A stretch of DNA of 64,000 bases. It comes from Cliona cf. orientalis. Lineage: Eukaryota; Porifera; Demospongiae; Clionaida; Clionaidae. Under the pieces are notes generated by a model, which had not been told where the DNA came from, ran no database searches, and was given only the letters and a program-made list of their open reading frames with translations. Of this stretch, positions 36,092 to 46,045 are shown piece after piece (position 1 is the first letter of the stretch; each line of letters starts with the position of its first letter). The stretch covers positions 23,062,058-23,126,057 of the forward strand of contig OZ005689.1 in assembly GCA_963930775.1 (NCBI GenBank). The letters are read 5' to 3'. The position numbers and the translations under genes are program-made.

Positions 36092-38025
36092 TTACATTAA
36101 AAAATCTGTCGTGTGAATACCATATAAAGAAATGTCAGAAGCAGTCTCAAGGTATTCAGCTTGCAAACATAGTTCGTCAATTGTCGAGTCAGGACACACA
36201 AAGTCAACACCAAGCATACTCAGGCACGAATTTTCATCAATGTAAGCTTTTCTCTCTGCATATAAGCGCTCCTTGAGAGTCTTCAAGAGCTGTTCATTTA
36301 CTTTCCTAATAGCTGACCGTTTTGGACGTCTTGTTTGCTTGCCCAGTTCCAACACATTTAGCCGGTCATTAGACGAGATTGCTGATGGTGTACAGACATC
36401 ACAGCATCTCAATGGCGGTATGAACTCATACTCTTCACCCATTCCACTTAGTAACGTTTTCCTTCGACAGATTTTATCATTTACAAAGTTGGAGAGAGTT
36501 TTATCCTGGATTTTGCTTCTGCTACTTTTTTGTCACTATAGAATAAATGACCTCTAGCAGGGCACCCATTGCGACCAGCACGGCCGAACAACTATACATA
36601 TTAGAATAATAATACATAATACAATAGAGTTGCTAACATACTAGACTAAGTTCTCGCTATACATTGTACCTGATAAAGCTCAGTTGCCATTTTTGGGATA
36701 CCATAAACAACCACTACTTCAACATCTGCTATGTCCATCCCCTACAATTAATTTACACATCATGATTATTATACCCCGCGCCTGAAATATAGTGTGCATA
36801 CCATCCCAAAAGCAACCGTCGCTACAAGACATCTTAAAGTGGAGTCATCGCTTTTAAACAGGTGCTGAAGAGCAGTCTTGGTATTCTGTGAGATGCTTGC
36901 ATGATACATACCAACATATTCTTTCTTAGTAGAAGCGCCTTGTAGCATATGAAATATCTTCCATGCTTGGTCTTTCGTTTGTGTGAACACTAACGTTTTA
37001 GGCACACTTGCAGGTGATGTAATCTTTAGAGATTTCACCAGACCATCTAAATCTCTCTACGGTCATAATGCTCAATAAAAAAGACACTTTACTTTAACAT
37101 TGAAGCTTGCTTACATTCAAAGTCTTGATTGGACTACAAGAGAAGTAGATGTTTGGACGATTAAGGTCACAGTGCACAATCACCAGATTACTGAGCTGAA
37201 GTGAACTAATAATTGTAGCTTCTACTTCAGGAGGGGCTCATGCAGTTAGAGCCATAAATGGCACATCTACTAGTGCTCTTACTCCTCCCATTCTATCAAA
37301 CGCTGTCCGAAAATCTTTCCCCCTAATACAACATTCTACATATATAATCTATATTATACAAAATACGAAAGAACCTGACCATTCCACTATGCAGTGGGCT
37401 TCGTCAATAGCCACAAGTGCAAGGCGCTTCTTGAATACACTATTGGAGAGAGTATCTATCCAAACAGGAAGTTGAAGAGACTCAGGCGACAAAAAAACTA
37501 ATATCATGCATTATCAAAAGTAATAATATTAATAATCACAACTATAAAATCATACCAAATCGATACTTTCCCTTAGAAACATCAGATACATCAGATGAAC
37601 ATGCCCGAACAGCACTAACACTAACACCTATATCACGTAGTTGCTTTATCTACACATTTTTTTAATAGTCCAAGGATACTCCTATAGTTGCCCGCTGCAT
37701 ATAGCTAACTCACCTGCTGATCCATAAGACTGATAAGCGGGCTTACAACAACTCCAATTGCTTTCTTATTCACAGCTAAGGGGACCAAAAACATACAGAG
37801 GGACTTTCCTCCACCGGTGGGCATGCGCACAAAAACATCCTTGCCGTGCACAACCGGAAGGAGAGCTTCCAATTGTCCAGGTCTGAAGGTAGTAAACTTG
37901 AAATGACCCTGTAAAGTTTCTTTCAGTTTCCTGTAGCCCACACAGGTTTCCATTTCTGGAATGCTAAGCCCGTCCAACTTCAAGTCGCAATCACACAACG
38001 CACCCATTTGAAACGATCCCGCCAA
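36092..38025 (-). pseudogene. RecQ-type DNA helicase gene, seven exons, one stop and frame slips
   Basis: Exons (minus) are 38025-37714, 37649-37556, 37497-37375, 37322-37115, 37056-36802, 36741-36670 and 36591-36092. Superfamily 2 RecQ motifs are in order: motif 0 FRPGQLEAL; motif I MPTGGGKSLC (Walker A); Ia VVVSPLISLMDQQ; VFLSPESLQ; motif II AIDEAHC; motif III FMALTA followed by an in-frame TGA (37238-37240) where RecQ has TA; motif IV KTLVFTQTKDQA; motif V ATVAFGMGMDIADV; motif VI LFGRAGRNG. The C-terminal part has RCCDVC and no HRDC domain. Frame irregularities lie at a G run (about 37319) and an A run (about 36534). The enzyme family unwinds DNA 3' to 5' using ATP. It is convergent with the DUF6589 gene. 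Not active as read. Confidence 0.85.
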
Positions 38026-38484
38026 GACTCAAATTTGAAATAATATTGCTTCACACGTGACAGACCAAATAATGTGACACTAGTCTACTATTTAAATATT
38101 TATGAGACGATCGAGAGTAGCAGTACTTGTATTTTTCATCGCTTTATACCATGCAAAGGCAATCTTACAGTAGCTTATTTACTCCAGCTTACCTTCGTAG
38201 CTCGTGGACATCCCGGGACGATTCCATTCGGATCCTCGCCGCGTTTTCGCTGCTCCTTCCCGACAAAGGTATCGTTCCCCGTGCCATTTGAGATAATATA
38301 CTTGGCAGGAATTCACAGACAATAGAAAACTGTACAACTCAAACATAAAACCAGCGGAACGATAAGCCGCATTCTTACCGGGAACTTTGCGGTTAGCCAC
38401 GTGGCGGTTTGCGGCCCTGCCCCCTGTACCCTCCGCCTACGTTAATTTTATTTCAAACGCTAAGACGCGTTTATGACGTAGCGC

Positions 38485-38563
38485 ACGTGACTTCGCGTAC
38501 CAGGCTCCCCCTCTTTTTCTCGCGTGCGTTGAACAAAGATCGGGGAGGCTGGGGACGAGGCTA
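38485..38563 (-). repeat. Right terminal inverted repeat of the DUF6589/RecQ element
   Basis: Inverse of 32487-32565; ends GGGGACGAGGCTA and is followed directly by CATTCTCT. Confidence 0.9.
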
Positions 38564-38571
38564 CATTCTCT
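38564..38571. repeat. 8-bp target duplication, right copy (CATTCTCT)
   Basis: Identical to 32479-32486, immediately outside the right terminal repeat. Confidence 0.9.
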
Positions 38572-39496
38572 CTCACCATTCCTTGGGGGGTTGGAACATA
38601 CAATGATCCATCATCTGTACTCTCAATGGTCACGTTGAGACCATCAGTCTCTTCTTCACTGCACACACGGCTATCCTGGATGGATGTACACATATATACA
38701 GAAAGATAAATCTCATGGTTGACAGGTGTACATCATGCATCTTAATTGAACAATTTCTCATTAACTTTTATCAATAGCTTCATGCCAGGCTCTCTAAGTA
38801 AGAACATTCATACCGTGGTGTTCACATGCGTAACCTGTATAATATTATGTAGTCATCTTTGAACATACACATGATGTAACCATGTATACGTACATACATG
38901 CATACATGTATGTACAACGACTATGCTGCCTAATGAATTAACATTACGGGAGATAGGGAATACAATACTATGGCATTTACTGCACTGAAGCAGAAGGGCA
39001 AAATAAGTGACCCATTCTCAGTGAAAGCCATGCAAGTAAAACGGTAAAGAACCCTGTGACATTCTGTTCTTGACGTACAAACGAGGAAGGCAACAGATTT
39101 CGTGATAACAGACAGACGAACAGACAGAACGATTGCCATAACCCTATATATGGTGCATGCGCCAATGGTTAATCAATACTATCCCTCACCATCCTTGTTG
39201 GCATAGAGATATAGAGGGAGACATAACCTGAGTGACTTACAAATGAATCGTTGAGGTGGACATCCTCCATCTTCTAGATTTCTCCTGTATACAGACAATG
39301 TAGGTAATGAACTTTGGGACATACAGTGTACATGTACATGTACATGCAAGGTCTTATAGACCCCAAGTAAGTATAAAAAAACATAATAAATATTTTAGTG
39401 GGGATGGCAGTGTCTAACTAGCACTTCCTAGTAGTGCTGCACGCACTCATGAATTGCAACATCTAACAAACAGAAGAAAATCCAGTTGTGTGCAAA

Positions 39497-40125
39497 CAGG
39501 AGCGCATGATAAATAATGAAGAGGAGGAGGAAAAGGGAAGGAGCGCGAAGCGCCCACGCGAAAGATTAAAATTTTAAATTTTTTCCACGGTAGTCGCGTT
39601 ACTAAGTTTAGAACAATGGCGCAACACGCATGGCGCTAACCGGCCAGATGCTATAGACAAGTCAGCAATTTTTACAATGGATACGAGAAGCTAGTCATGC
39701 CTGGGAGACTCTGTGGAGCTCGTCTGCAAACCGAAAGAAGTAGCAGTATGCCCCGATCGTTCTAATTTAACACCCCCTCTCCAAACACGCGATCGGACTC
39801 GATGAGTACGTACTTTCTGTCTATCAATTATACGTACTTACTTTCTCTTGGAATGGATCAACTTGTTTGGTACGTGTACAGTACTAATAGCTCGTGATCG
39901 GGAAGCCAGTCTTGTCCACAGCGACTAGCTTCTCGTCCAATGTCCAACGCAAAAATTGCTGACTCGTCTGGCATCTGGCCGGTTAGCGCAATGCGCGTTG
40001 CGCCATTGTTCTAAACTTAGTAACGCGACTACCGTGGGAAAATTTTGAAATTTTAATCTTTCGCGTGGGCGCTTCGCGCTCCTTCCCTTCCCCTCCTCCT
40101 CTTCATTATTTATCATGCGCTCCTG
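39497..40125. repeat. 629-bp element with ~188-bp inverted ends and 7-bp duplication
   Basis: CAGGAGCGCATGATAAATAA at the left is mirrored at the right end (TTATTTATCATGCGCTCCTG). The two arms (about 39497-39685 and 39938-40125) match over most of their length, including AGTAACGCGACTACCG. GTGCAAA flanks both sides (39490-39496, 40126-40132). It is non-autonomous, with no coding capacity. Superfamily unknown. Confidence 0.85.
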
Positions 40126-40239
40126 GTGCAAACAAGATTGCTAGGAATCTACAAACTAGCATATTGTGAGTATATTATTATACAACCATTCTCATTAAAG
40201 ATGAGGGCTGATCTCATAAGCTGTTTATAAATACTGATC

Positions 40240-40573
40240 CAGGGTTTTATACAGGATTATTTTATTTGGGGGGAGAACTATGTAAATAAGTTTTGAAATT
40301 GCATATTAGGCCTATTTTGATCAAAAATTAGTGCTGACAGATTGTGGTTGACAAAATACATACCCACTAAGTAAGTGTGAAATTAGTACATATACATGTA
40401 GATTAACTTTCCCAAATAGAGCACAGACTCGATATTAGACATTTTCAAACTGTCGAATCGACGAATCACTCTTTTTTAACCTTCATTTAAATCTTGGTAT
40501 TTGTTTAATTTAGCATTGTTTATTGTACTAAAATTTCTCAATCCCAGGGTACCCCCCTCTAAATGAAACACTG
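40240..40573. repeat. CAGGGTTTTATACAGGAT-family element
   Basis: Begins CAGGGTTTTATACAGGAT and ends CTCTAAATGAAACACTG, like 20033-20554. AT-rich interior without a gene. Confidence 0.65.
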
Positions 40574-41169
40574 ACTAATAGCCTAAGTGAAGATACAGTA
40601 GCAAATGGCTTACATTGCTAGTGTGTAGGGAACCCCTGGCCTCTGCATTAATCCCTGATGTGGATGTAAAAATTAATTATAGTGGACAGCAATATGGGCC
40701 AGGATGTAGGGGCACTAACTGTGAAAACTTACTTTGGATGTTCTGTCAGAGGTTGAAAATTTGCTCAAGAAGGGAAAACTCTGAAAGTGGAAGTGAGAGA
40801 CAATAAAGTAGATAGTGACATTGTAGTGGAATAGACAAATTCATAATCATTGCATTAACCACAAGCTTCTGGCAAGAATATACCTTCAGCGACTCGATAG
40901 GACATCTATCAATGTATTGCCCCAGATACCCTTCACGGGCAAATGACAGAATTATTCACCTTGTAAATATTGATCAAGTTCTCCTGATCTGGGGCATATT
41001 ATTCATTGGTCAAATCAGATCACCTGACACTGGTGACCAGCAACCAGCGGTAGATACAAACGGAGGCTAGGCTAGAGTCAAGGGCGGCTAAGAATTCTGG
41101 GGAGAAATTTGCCCGATTGACTTCTGACATACACTAAACAAAGGTCTTGCAGAATCCCAATAAGGCAGG
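40574..41169. other. Non-coding stretch
   Basis: No exon is recognised. Near 40908-41015 a small inverted pair (TCAATGTATTGCCCCAGAT with ATCTGGGGCATATTATTCATTGG) may be a fragment related to the element at 48717-49279. Confidence 0.35.
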
Positions 41170-41440
41170 CAGGGTTTCATCCAGTGGGGGGTGGGGGGGG
41201 GGGGGGAAGCTCCCCCCCCCAAAAAGAAAGAGAGAAAGAAGAAAAGAGGAAAAGGAGAGAGAGAGAGAGAGAGAACAGGGGCGTAGGAAGATGGTTTGGT
41301 AAAGGGGGGCTAGCTCTACAGATCTATAGGCAAGAGCAGTACGATCAGTGTGTATAAAATTGAGTCTAGCTATGTAACTATCAGAAAACATAGGGGGCAC
41401 CAGCCCCCGGAGCCCCCATGGTTCCTACGCCTATGGAGAA
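41170..41440. repeat. Purine-rich CAGGGTTTC-type element with a small nested element
   Basis: Starts CAGGGTTTCATCCAGTGGGG, then poly-G/poly-C and GA-rich sequence like that at 42296. Within the GA tract lies an inner unit of about 160 bp (41275-41435) with ends CAGGGGCGTAGGAA and TTCCTACGCCTATG. Confidence 0.5.
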
Positions 41441-41548
41441 AGAAAGAGAGAGAGGTGCATGGTGTGGGAAGGGGAGCGTGTACATTTTTGCGTCGCATTG
41501 CAAGTGATCAGTATAGTCTCCTACTTCATGACTCAATTATTTAAGGTA

Positions 41549-41571
41549 NNNNNNNNNNNNNNNNNNNNNNN
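41549..41571. other. Assembly gap (23 N)
   Basis: Unresolved bases; sequence continuity across this point is not guaranteed. Confidence 1.
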
Positions 41572-41988
41572 CGCTTTGCTCAACTCAGTAAATTATGTGC
41601 TAAACAAGGGAGTCACCGCCATACGCCCCAGACATCAATCTGTGATGGCAATTTTGATCCCGCTACAGTGTGTGTAAACGGAAAAGGGGCGTGTGTGATT
41701 GTATGTATTGTGCAGAGATTTTTGTTGCAATTTAATTATACTCAGCTGATCTGATAGGACGGCAGTGCTCTCTGATGGTCCAGTGGTGGAGTCATTTTGC
41801 AGTCCTACCATGTGGATTCAATTGCTTGATCTGTGAAAGTACTAAAATCTTCATCGATTCAAGTCTGCAATTGACTCTCGATTGCTAGTGCTAGCTGTTT
41901 TAGAACTGTGCACGTGGATCGAGGTTACATAAATTTATACTTGGAAACCTGCAGCTGCTAGGTCAGTAGTCGTTCATAATCAGGTAGG

Positions 41989-43493
41989 ATGGAGGAGGGC
42001 ACCGTCTCTCTTTGCAAAGGACGTTTATTGTCGTCTGATGCTGAAGACTGCAATGGCGGCCTCATCTCAGATCTCTCTTTGGGTAGGTGGCATTTGATTA
42101 TCATTGCCGAAGTCTATTGTTTCATGTGGGGACAATTCGAAACAGATTAGTGCTTCTGCTTTAAGTATTATCATCATAAGTGTGCAATAATTTCCCCAAC
42201 AATACACAATGTCAGCTACTTGGTGTTGGGTTACGGTGAACTAGCTTAATTAAATTAACCTCACCTGTGCATGGCTACTGTATAGAGAGTGTTGACAGGG
42301 TTCTATTTACATGGGGGGGGGGGGGAGAAGCTTCTCCCCCAAAGCACCCAGCTTCCCCCCCCCCCCCCCCCCCCCCCCAAAAAGAAAAGAGAGAGAGAAA
42401 GAGAGGGAGAGGGGGAGAGAGAGGGAGGGAGAGGAGATCAGGGAATGTAGCTATACGTGGGAGTTATGCTAGTACATGATACTAAAAACCACAAAATGTA
42501 TTAATGGCTTGTGGGAGGGGGGACTGTGCGTGAAAATTCCACACCCCCTTCCACCCCAAATAAAAATTTCTAGATAGAACCCTGGTTGACTTGGGTATCT
42601 GCACTGGTGACGTGATGCCGTGCAGGGGCCTGCTCTCCCTTTACAAGACGGGCAGATATGCAGACGTCACCTTCTATGTGGAGGGCCAGACCTTCAGGGC
42701 TCACAGGGTCATCATTGCTTCTCAATCACCGTTTTTTGACAGGCAAGTTTGATTCAGGATTATGGTACGTATAATAGTATTATCAAGTTTAATGATACAA
42801 AAGAATGTGAGAATTTAAACATTATAGGTATTGGCAAATTAATTGGGTGCCTATATTATGCTGCTGAATATAAATTTTACCCTCCAATGCCGAGTGAGAG
42901 CCGTTTCACCTAATCCATGCCAAAAGTTGCCCAGCAATATTACGGTAGTTTGTTTTGGACAAGGAAAATGCCTCTAGCATGCATTTAACTATTACATTGC
43001 GTACATACATGTACATGTACCTCAATGATATCTCAGCTCATGCTTGCTGCTTGCAAAATATGACCTGAGATTACTTCATACTTCACTGATACGCTGCGTT
43101 CAGATGGTTTTATTGCCTAGCAATCAATAACTCAGGGGGGGGGGCATTTGACCAGAGTGCAGGTAACCATGCACATATATTTTTTTGTTCTCAATGTCCT
43201 ACGAGTTGACATACACATCACTATAGCAATTTTGCTTGAGCTCAGTAAAAGCCCTGTATGCAACTTTAAATGGTACTATCACGATGTGATATGGACTAAC
43301 TATACCCTGATTTCAATTTATGGATCATAATGACGTTCCATGCTTGTTTTAATGTGTACATGTATGATATAGATTTTGCTTTGATGGCTATGAAGGTCCA
43401 GCAAACTTGGATGTTGCCATCTCAGTCTTGAATAGGGCTCGGCACTACCAGACCGTGGCAGTGCTGACAAAACACGACTTTAGGTATAAACTC
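41989..43493 (+). CDS. BTB/POZ-domain gene, 5' part only
   Basis: Exon 1 is 41989-42082, with its ATG giving MEEGTVSLCKGRLL. Exon 2 is 42626-42742, encoding LLSLYKTGRYADVTFYVEGQ and then FRAHRVIIASQSPFFDR, the classic first half of a BTB/POZ domain (YADVTF..V.G..F.AHR..LA..S.FF). Exon 2 ends with GCAAGT, which is the consensus of the minor GC-AG class of donors. A third candidate exon, 43373-43493 (DGYEGPANLDVAISVLNRAR), has good splice borders but does not continue the BTB fold. BTB domains mediate dimerisation and Cullin-3 adaptor functions. The rest of the domain was not found. A poly-G element (42296-42584) lies in intron 1 and the N gap is 400 bp upstream, so the model is incomplete. Confidence 0.55.
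42296..42584. repeat. CAGGGTTCTATTTA element in BTB-gene intron
   Basis: Ends CAGGGTTCTATTTACATGG and CTAGATAGAACCCTG are inverted. GTTGA occurs directly outside both ends, a possible 5-bp duplication. The interior is poly-G, poly-C and GA-rich. Confidence 0.6.
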
Positions 43494-45592
43494 CACCAGC
43501 TAACGTATTTGACTTGTGGGTATTTAGCTACATGTATTGCAAATGCAGGCATGAGCTTGTTTGCAGCTTTAGCCGCCAGCCAGTGTGCGTTGTCAGCATT
43601 ACTGTAACGGCACTCCTCGACAGTAAAGCATCTATCCTTGATCAGGTGAGCTAATCTACAAAGTGAAGTAAACTTATATGTAGTATTTTGCAAAACCCTC
43701 GGGTTGCACAGTATTTCTTGATCTCATCCCTCAAACGCTTTGTGCCCTCATGCTTCAGTTTAATCAATGCCTCGGGCCCCATGATTTATGCAGTTTCTTG
43801 TCACAGGAGACTGGTCAGATGAGATTATCCGAGAAGCAAATTGACCAGATCAGTGTGCAAGGATTCAGTATGTAATCAGTGTACAGCTAAAGTTGTCTTA
43901 CATCTAGGCTATGCAACATTCAGAGTCTCACTTTGTAACTTAATTACCAAAATTCCGTTCGTTTTTGTTTTCATTAAACCTCAACTAAAAAATACTTCCT
44001 GCAATCTGTGCATCATGATGATAATTTAAAGAGGGGACAAATGCCTATTGCCAAAATTCAAGGGAGGGGCCAACCCCATAATGAAGGTAGGGAAAGCCAA
44101 TTGCTCTGGAGGTACGTAATGGACCCTGGTAGATCTACTACTGACTTGTGTATCGTGGTATGGGATATTATGGCAGTGGTATATAATCCCTCTCCTTTGA
44201 AAAAATTCCTAGAAAGTCTTGTAAGAGATACTATGCATACTCTTGTCTCAAAACTTCATCCACCACCCACCCTGCATGCAAAAGAAGGTAGCTCATTGCT
44301 GCTGGTATGCTGTGATCGGATCAGGTACTCCCCTGATGACCAGCAAAATGGATATGACTCAAATTGATTTTCATGATTTGCTGTACAACTTGTATACATG
44401 TTACAGTAGCTACAATAATAAAATATACATTGTGTGCCATGCAGAGCAGATGGATGTGATTTTATCACATTGTATTCACCCAAACACACACACACACACA
44501 TAATTTTTTCGCTTGGTGCAGTTCACACCTCATCTAGAAGTTACCTAGAAATGTTTATTTGTGAGTTAATCATCGAAGTACGTGTACTCTCTCTCTCTCT
44601 TCTCATTCTGTCTCTCTCACACACACAGTCTCCCTAGAGATGCGGAGGAGGTACGTGCCTCAGTATGGTGGTGTGTGTCACTGTGTTATGTTTTCGTGGT
44701 GCACACACAGTCTACTGAGTGCCATGCAACTTGGTAGGCTCAAATGCAAGGTGATCCACAGAATCAACACTTCGCCTTTTTGAAGCAAATTACCACTTGT
44801 ATGGCAGGTTTTAACAGCACTGTGCACTTATATAGATTTCATGCATCCTAGCAATGCTGTTAGTGATTTGTGGTACACATATTGTGTCAATAGCGGTCTG
44901 GATACCCTCACTGATTATCTTTCTCTCTCTCCCTCTATCACACACATTTTTGCACTCTCCCTCTCCAAATTCAATACCAGAAGCAGTCTACCGAGAAATA
45001 ACTATGCGGAGTGCTTCACTCAAGGTATAATACAATTATGCACGGGTACAAATGCTAGAAAAAGATAGGGGAGCCATGGGACGAGGCTATATAAATGCAC
45101 CTTTAGATCTTTATAATATTATTACCATCTGAGGTGCACTCCGAGTGTGGCATGATGGTACTGTTACCCCTGGGATCCTAGTAGTAAAATGGGCACTTCC
45201 ATATACAGTAAACCCAACTACATGCACACGTAGCTACAGATGTGTGTGTATACAAACGGTGTATAGCTACTGTAGGTTGGCCTCATCTGTAGGCCGGCCA
45301 CTTCTATCAATGCTTGCACACACGCCTGTGCCATTCAGATATACTGAAAGCAAGTCAGTAAACACCACAAAACCACCAAATTACCTTTTATGGAATTGCA
45401 CAATTGCCCAGTCAGCAAACATCTAATATAGAGAGTGGGTGTATACATAACAGATAGCTGTATCCTTAGGGCCTGTTCAAGTTCGGTGGGTGCTGCAGAT
45501 GTGATATAATGTACACTGTTACTTCTGCTGTTACAGAGCACGTGTACACTGAGAGAGCTCTAACAGTGTATAATGCACAACACTGCCACACA

Positions 45593-45652
<60 letters not shown>

Positions 45653-45722
45653 GGATGAGTATGTTTATCGAATTTGCACGATACACTTGCTAACTCAGTC
45701 TAAGTTGTACTAATTAAGCTGG
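43494..45722. other. Stretch without a convincing gene
   Basis: No further BTB exons were recognised. Repeats include CA and CT microsatellites (44485-44502, near 44590) and a (TC)n tract at 45601-45652. At about 45072-45085 GGGACGAGGCTA resembles the right terminus of the DUF6589/RecQ element, without a visible partner. Confidence 0.35.
45601..45652. repeat. (TC)n microsatellite
   Basis: About 26 uninterrupted dinucleotides just upstream of the small gene-like unit at 45723. Confidence 0.9.
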
Positions 45723-46045
45723 ATGAAGCCCATAGTGCTGCATGTTGATGAGGTGTCTGAAACTAAGTTTGGTGAGTTCAATAGCTGTACAGTGCTGCAT
45801 CTGTGCTAAGCTGTAGTTGGGTGGGTGCTACAGATGTGATGTATGTAGCTACTGTTATTTTTACTATTTTACTCAACATGCACTGTAATAGTAGAAGAAA
45901 TATTTTGCACATGCACAACTCTACACAAATATCAAATGCTCCTATCAACCCAGATAGTGACGATTCGAACAAGAAGGAATTTGCCAAGATTGGTGCCATC
46001 GTCGATATTAAATGGACTGTAAGTGAAGTTCATGGAACGGATTGA
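45723..46045 (+). CDS. Small two-exon gene-like unit, unrecognised
   Basis: Exon 1 45723-45771 (MKPIVLHVDEVSETKF) and exon 2 45954-46045 (SDDSNKKEFAKIGAIVDIKW) have good GT-AG borders and agree in phase, giving 47 codons to a TGA at 46043. Beyond the stop the reading continues with GWYRAEAA in frame, then SEPDESYEEELHQKEIKLLK in another frame, which looks like the tail of a longer chromatin-reader-like or transposon-associated domain. It may therefore be a decayed gene end, not a real small protein. I do not recognise the family. Confidence 0.3.

Larger units (their letters stand above)
32487..38563. mobile_element. DNA transposon with DUF6589 and RecQ-like genes
   Basis: 6,077 bp bounded by ~79-bp terminal inverted repeats (two mismatches) and an exact 8-bp direct duplication. 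It contains two convergent genes: DUF6589 (plus, 33021-35925) and RecQ-type helicase (minus, 38025-36092), about 165 bp apart at their 3' ends. Outer ends read TAGCCTCGTCCCCAGCC. It sits in the coding sequence of a Mutator-like transposase, and removing it plus one duplication restores that frame, so the ends are placed precisely. A transposon pairing a helicase with a transposase recalls the AcademH lineage as I remember it, but that lineage is described with a shorter target duplication, so the superfamily is left open. Both genes carry disabling changes here. Confidence 0.9.
29207..39270 (-). pseudogene. Transposase-Ulp1 protease-PHD finger gene, interrupted by an insertion
   Basis: Exons are 39270-39241, 38834-38814, and one long exon 38675-38572 continued at 32486-29207 once the nested element and one 8-bp duplication are discounted. 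All phases are 0 and the total is 1,145 codons. Domains: N-terminal zinc-binding region (CTTPGCKG, CTCNGCG); a DDE-type core resembling animal Mutator-like transposases (SADGTW, IQWQDADSSSSKAV, then GHSNWLEASHN); Cys-rich segments; a linker with KKPRPNFKVGD; a Ulp1/C48-type cysteine protease with GGCHWC (His), VNVYDSM (Asp), and QSNGSDCGVLA (Gln and Cys); and a PHD finger (CSCRLPEEKG, CDVCKTWYHQHC, WKCKSC). The transposase would cut and move DNA, Ulp1-like domains cleave SUMO-type proteins, and PHD fingers read histone tails. The 29207-32473 frame remains open, so the insertion is probably recent. Confidence 0.75.
28336..39285 (-). mobile_element. Mutator-like DNA transposon with a nested transposon inside
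   Basis: The boundaries are estimates. The left one rests on the segment shared between 28336-28440 and 23297-23415; the right one on the first exon at 39270. I did not find a clean terminal inverted repeat or target duplication for this outer element. It carries one gene, transposase-Ulp1-PHD, split by the 6,077-bp DUF6589/RecQ element. Confidence 0.4.
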
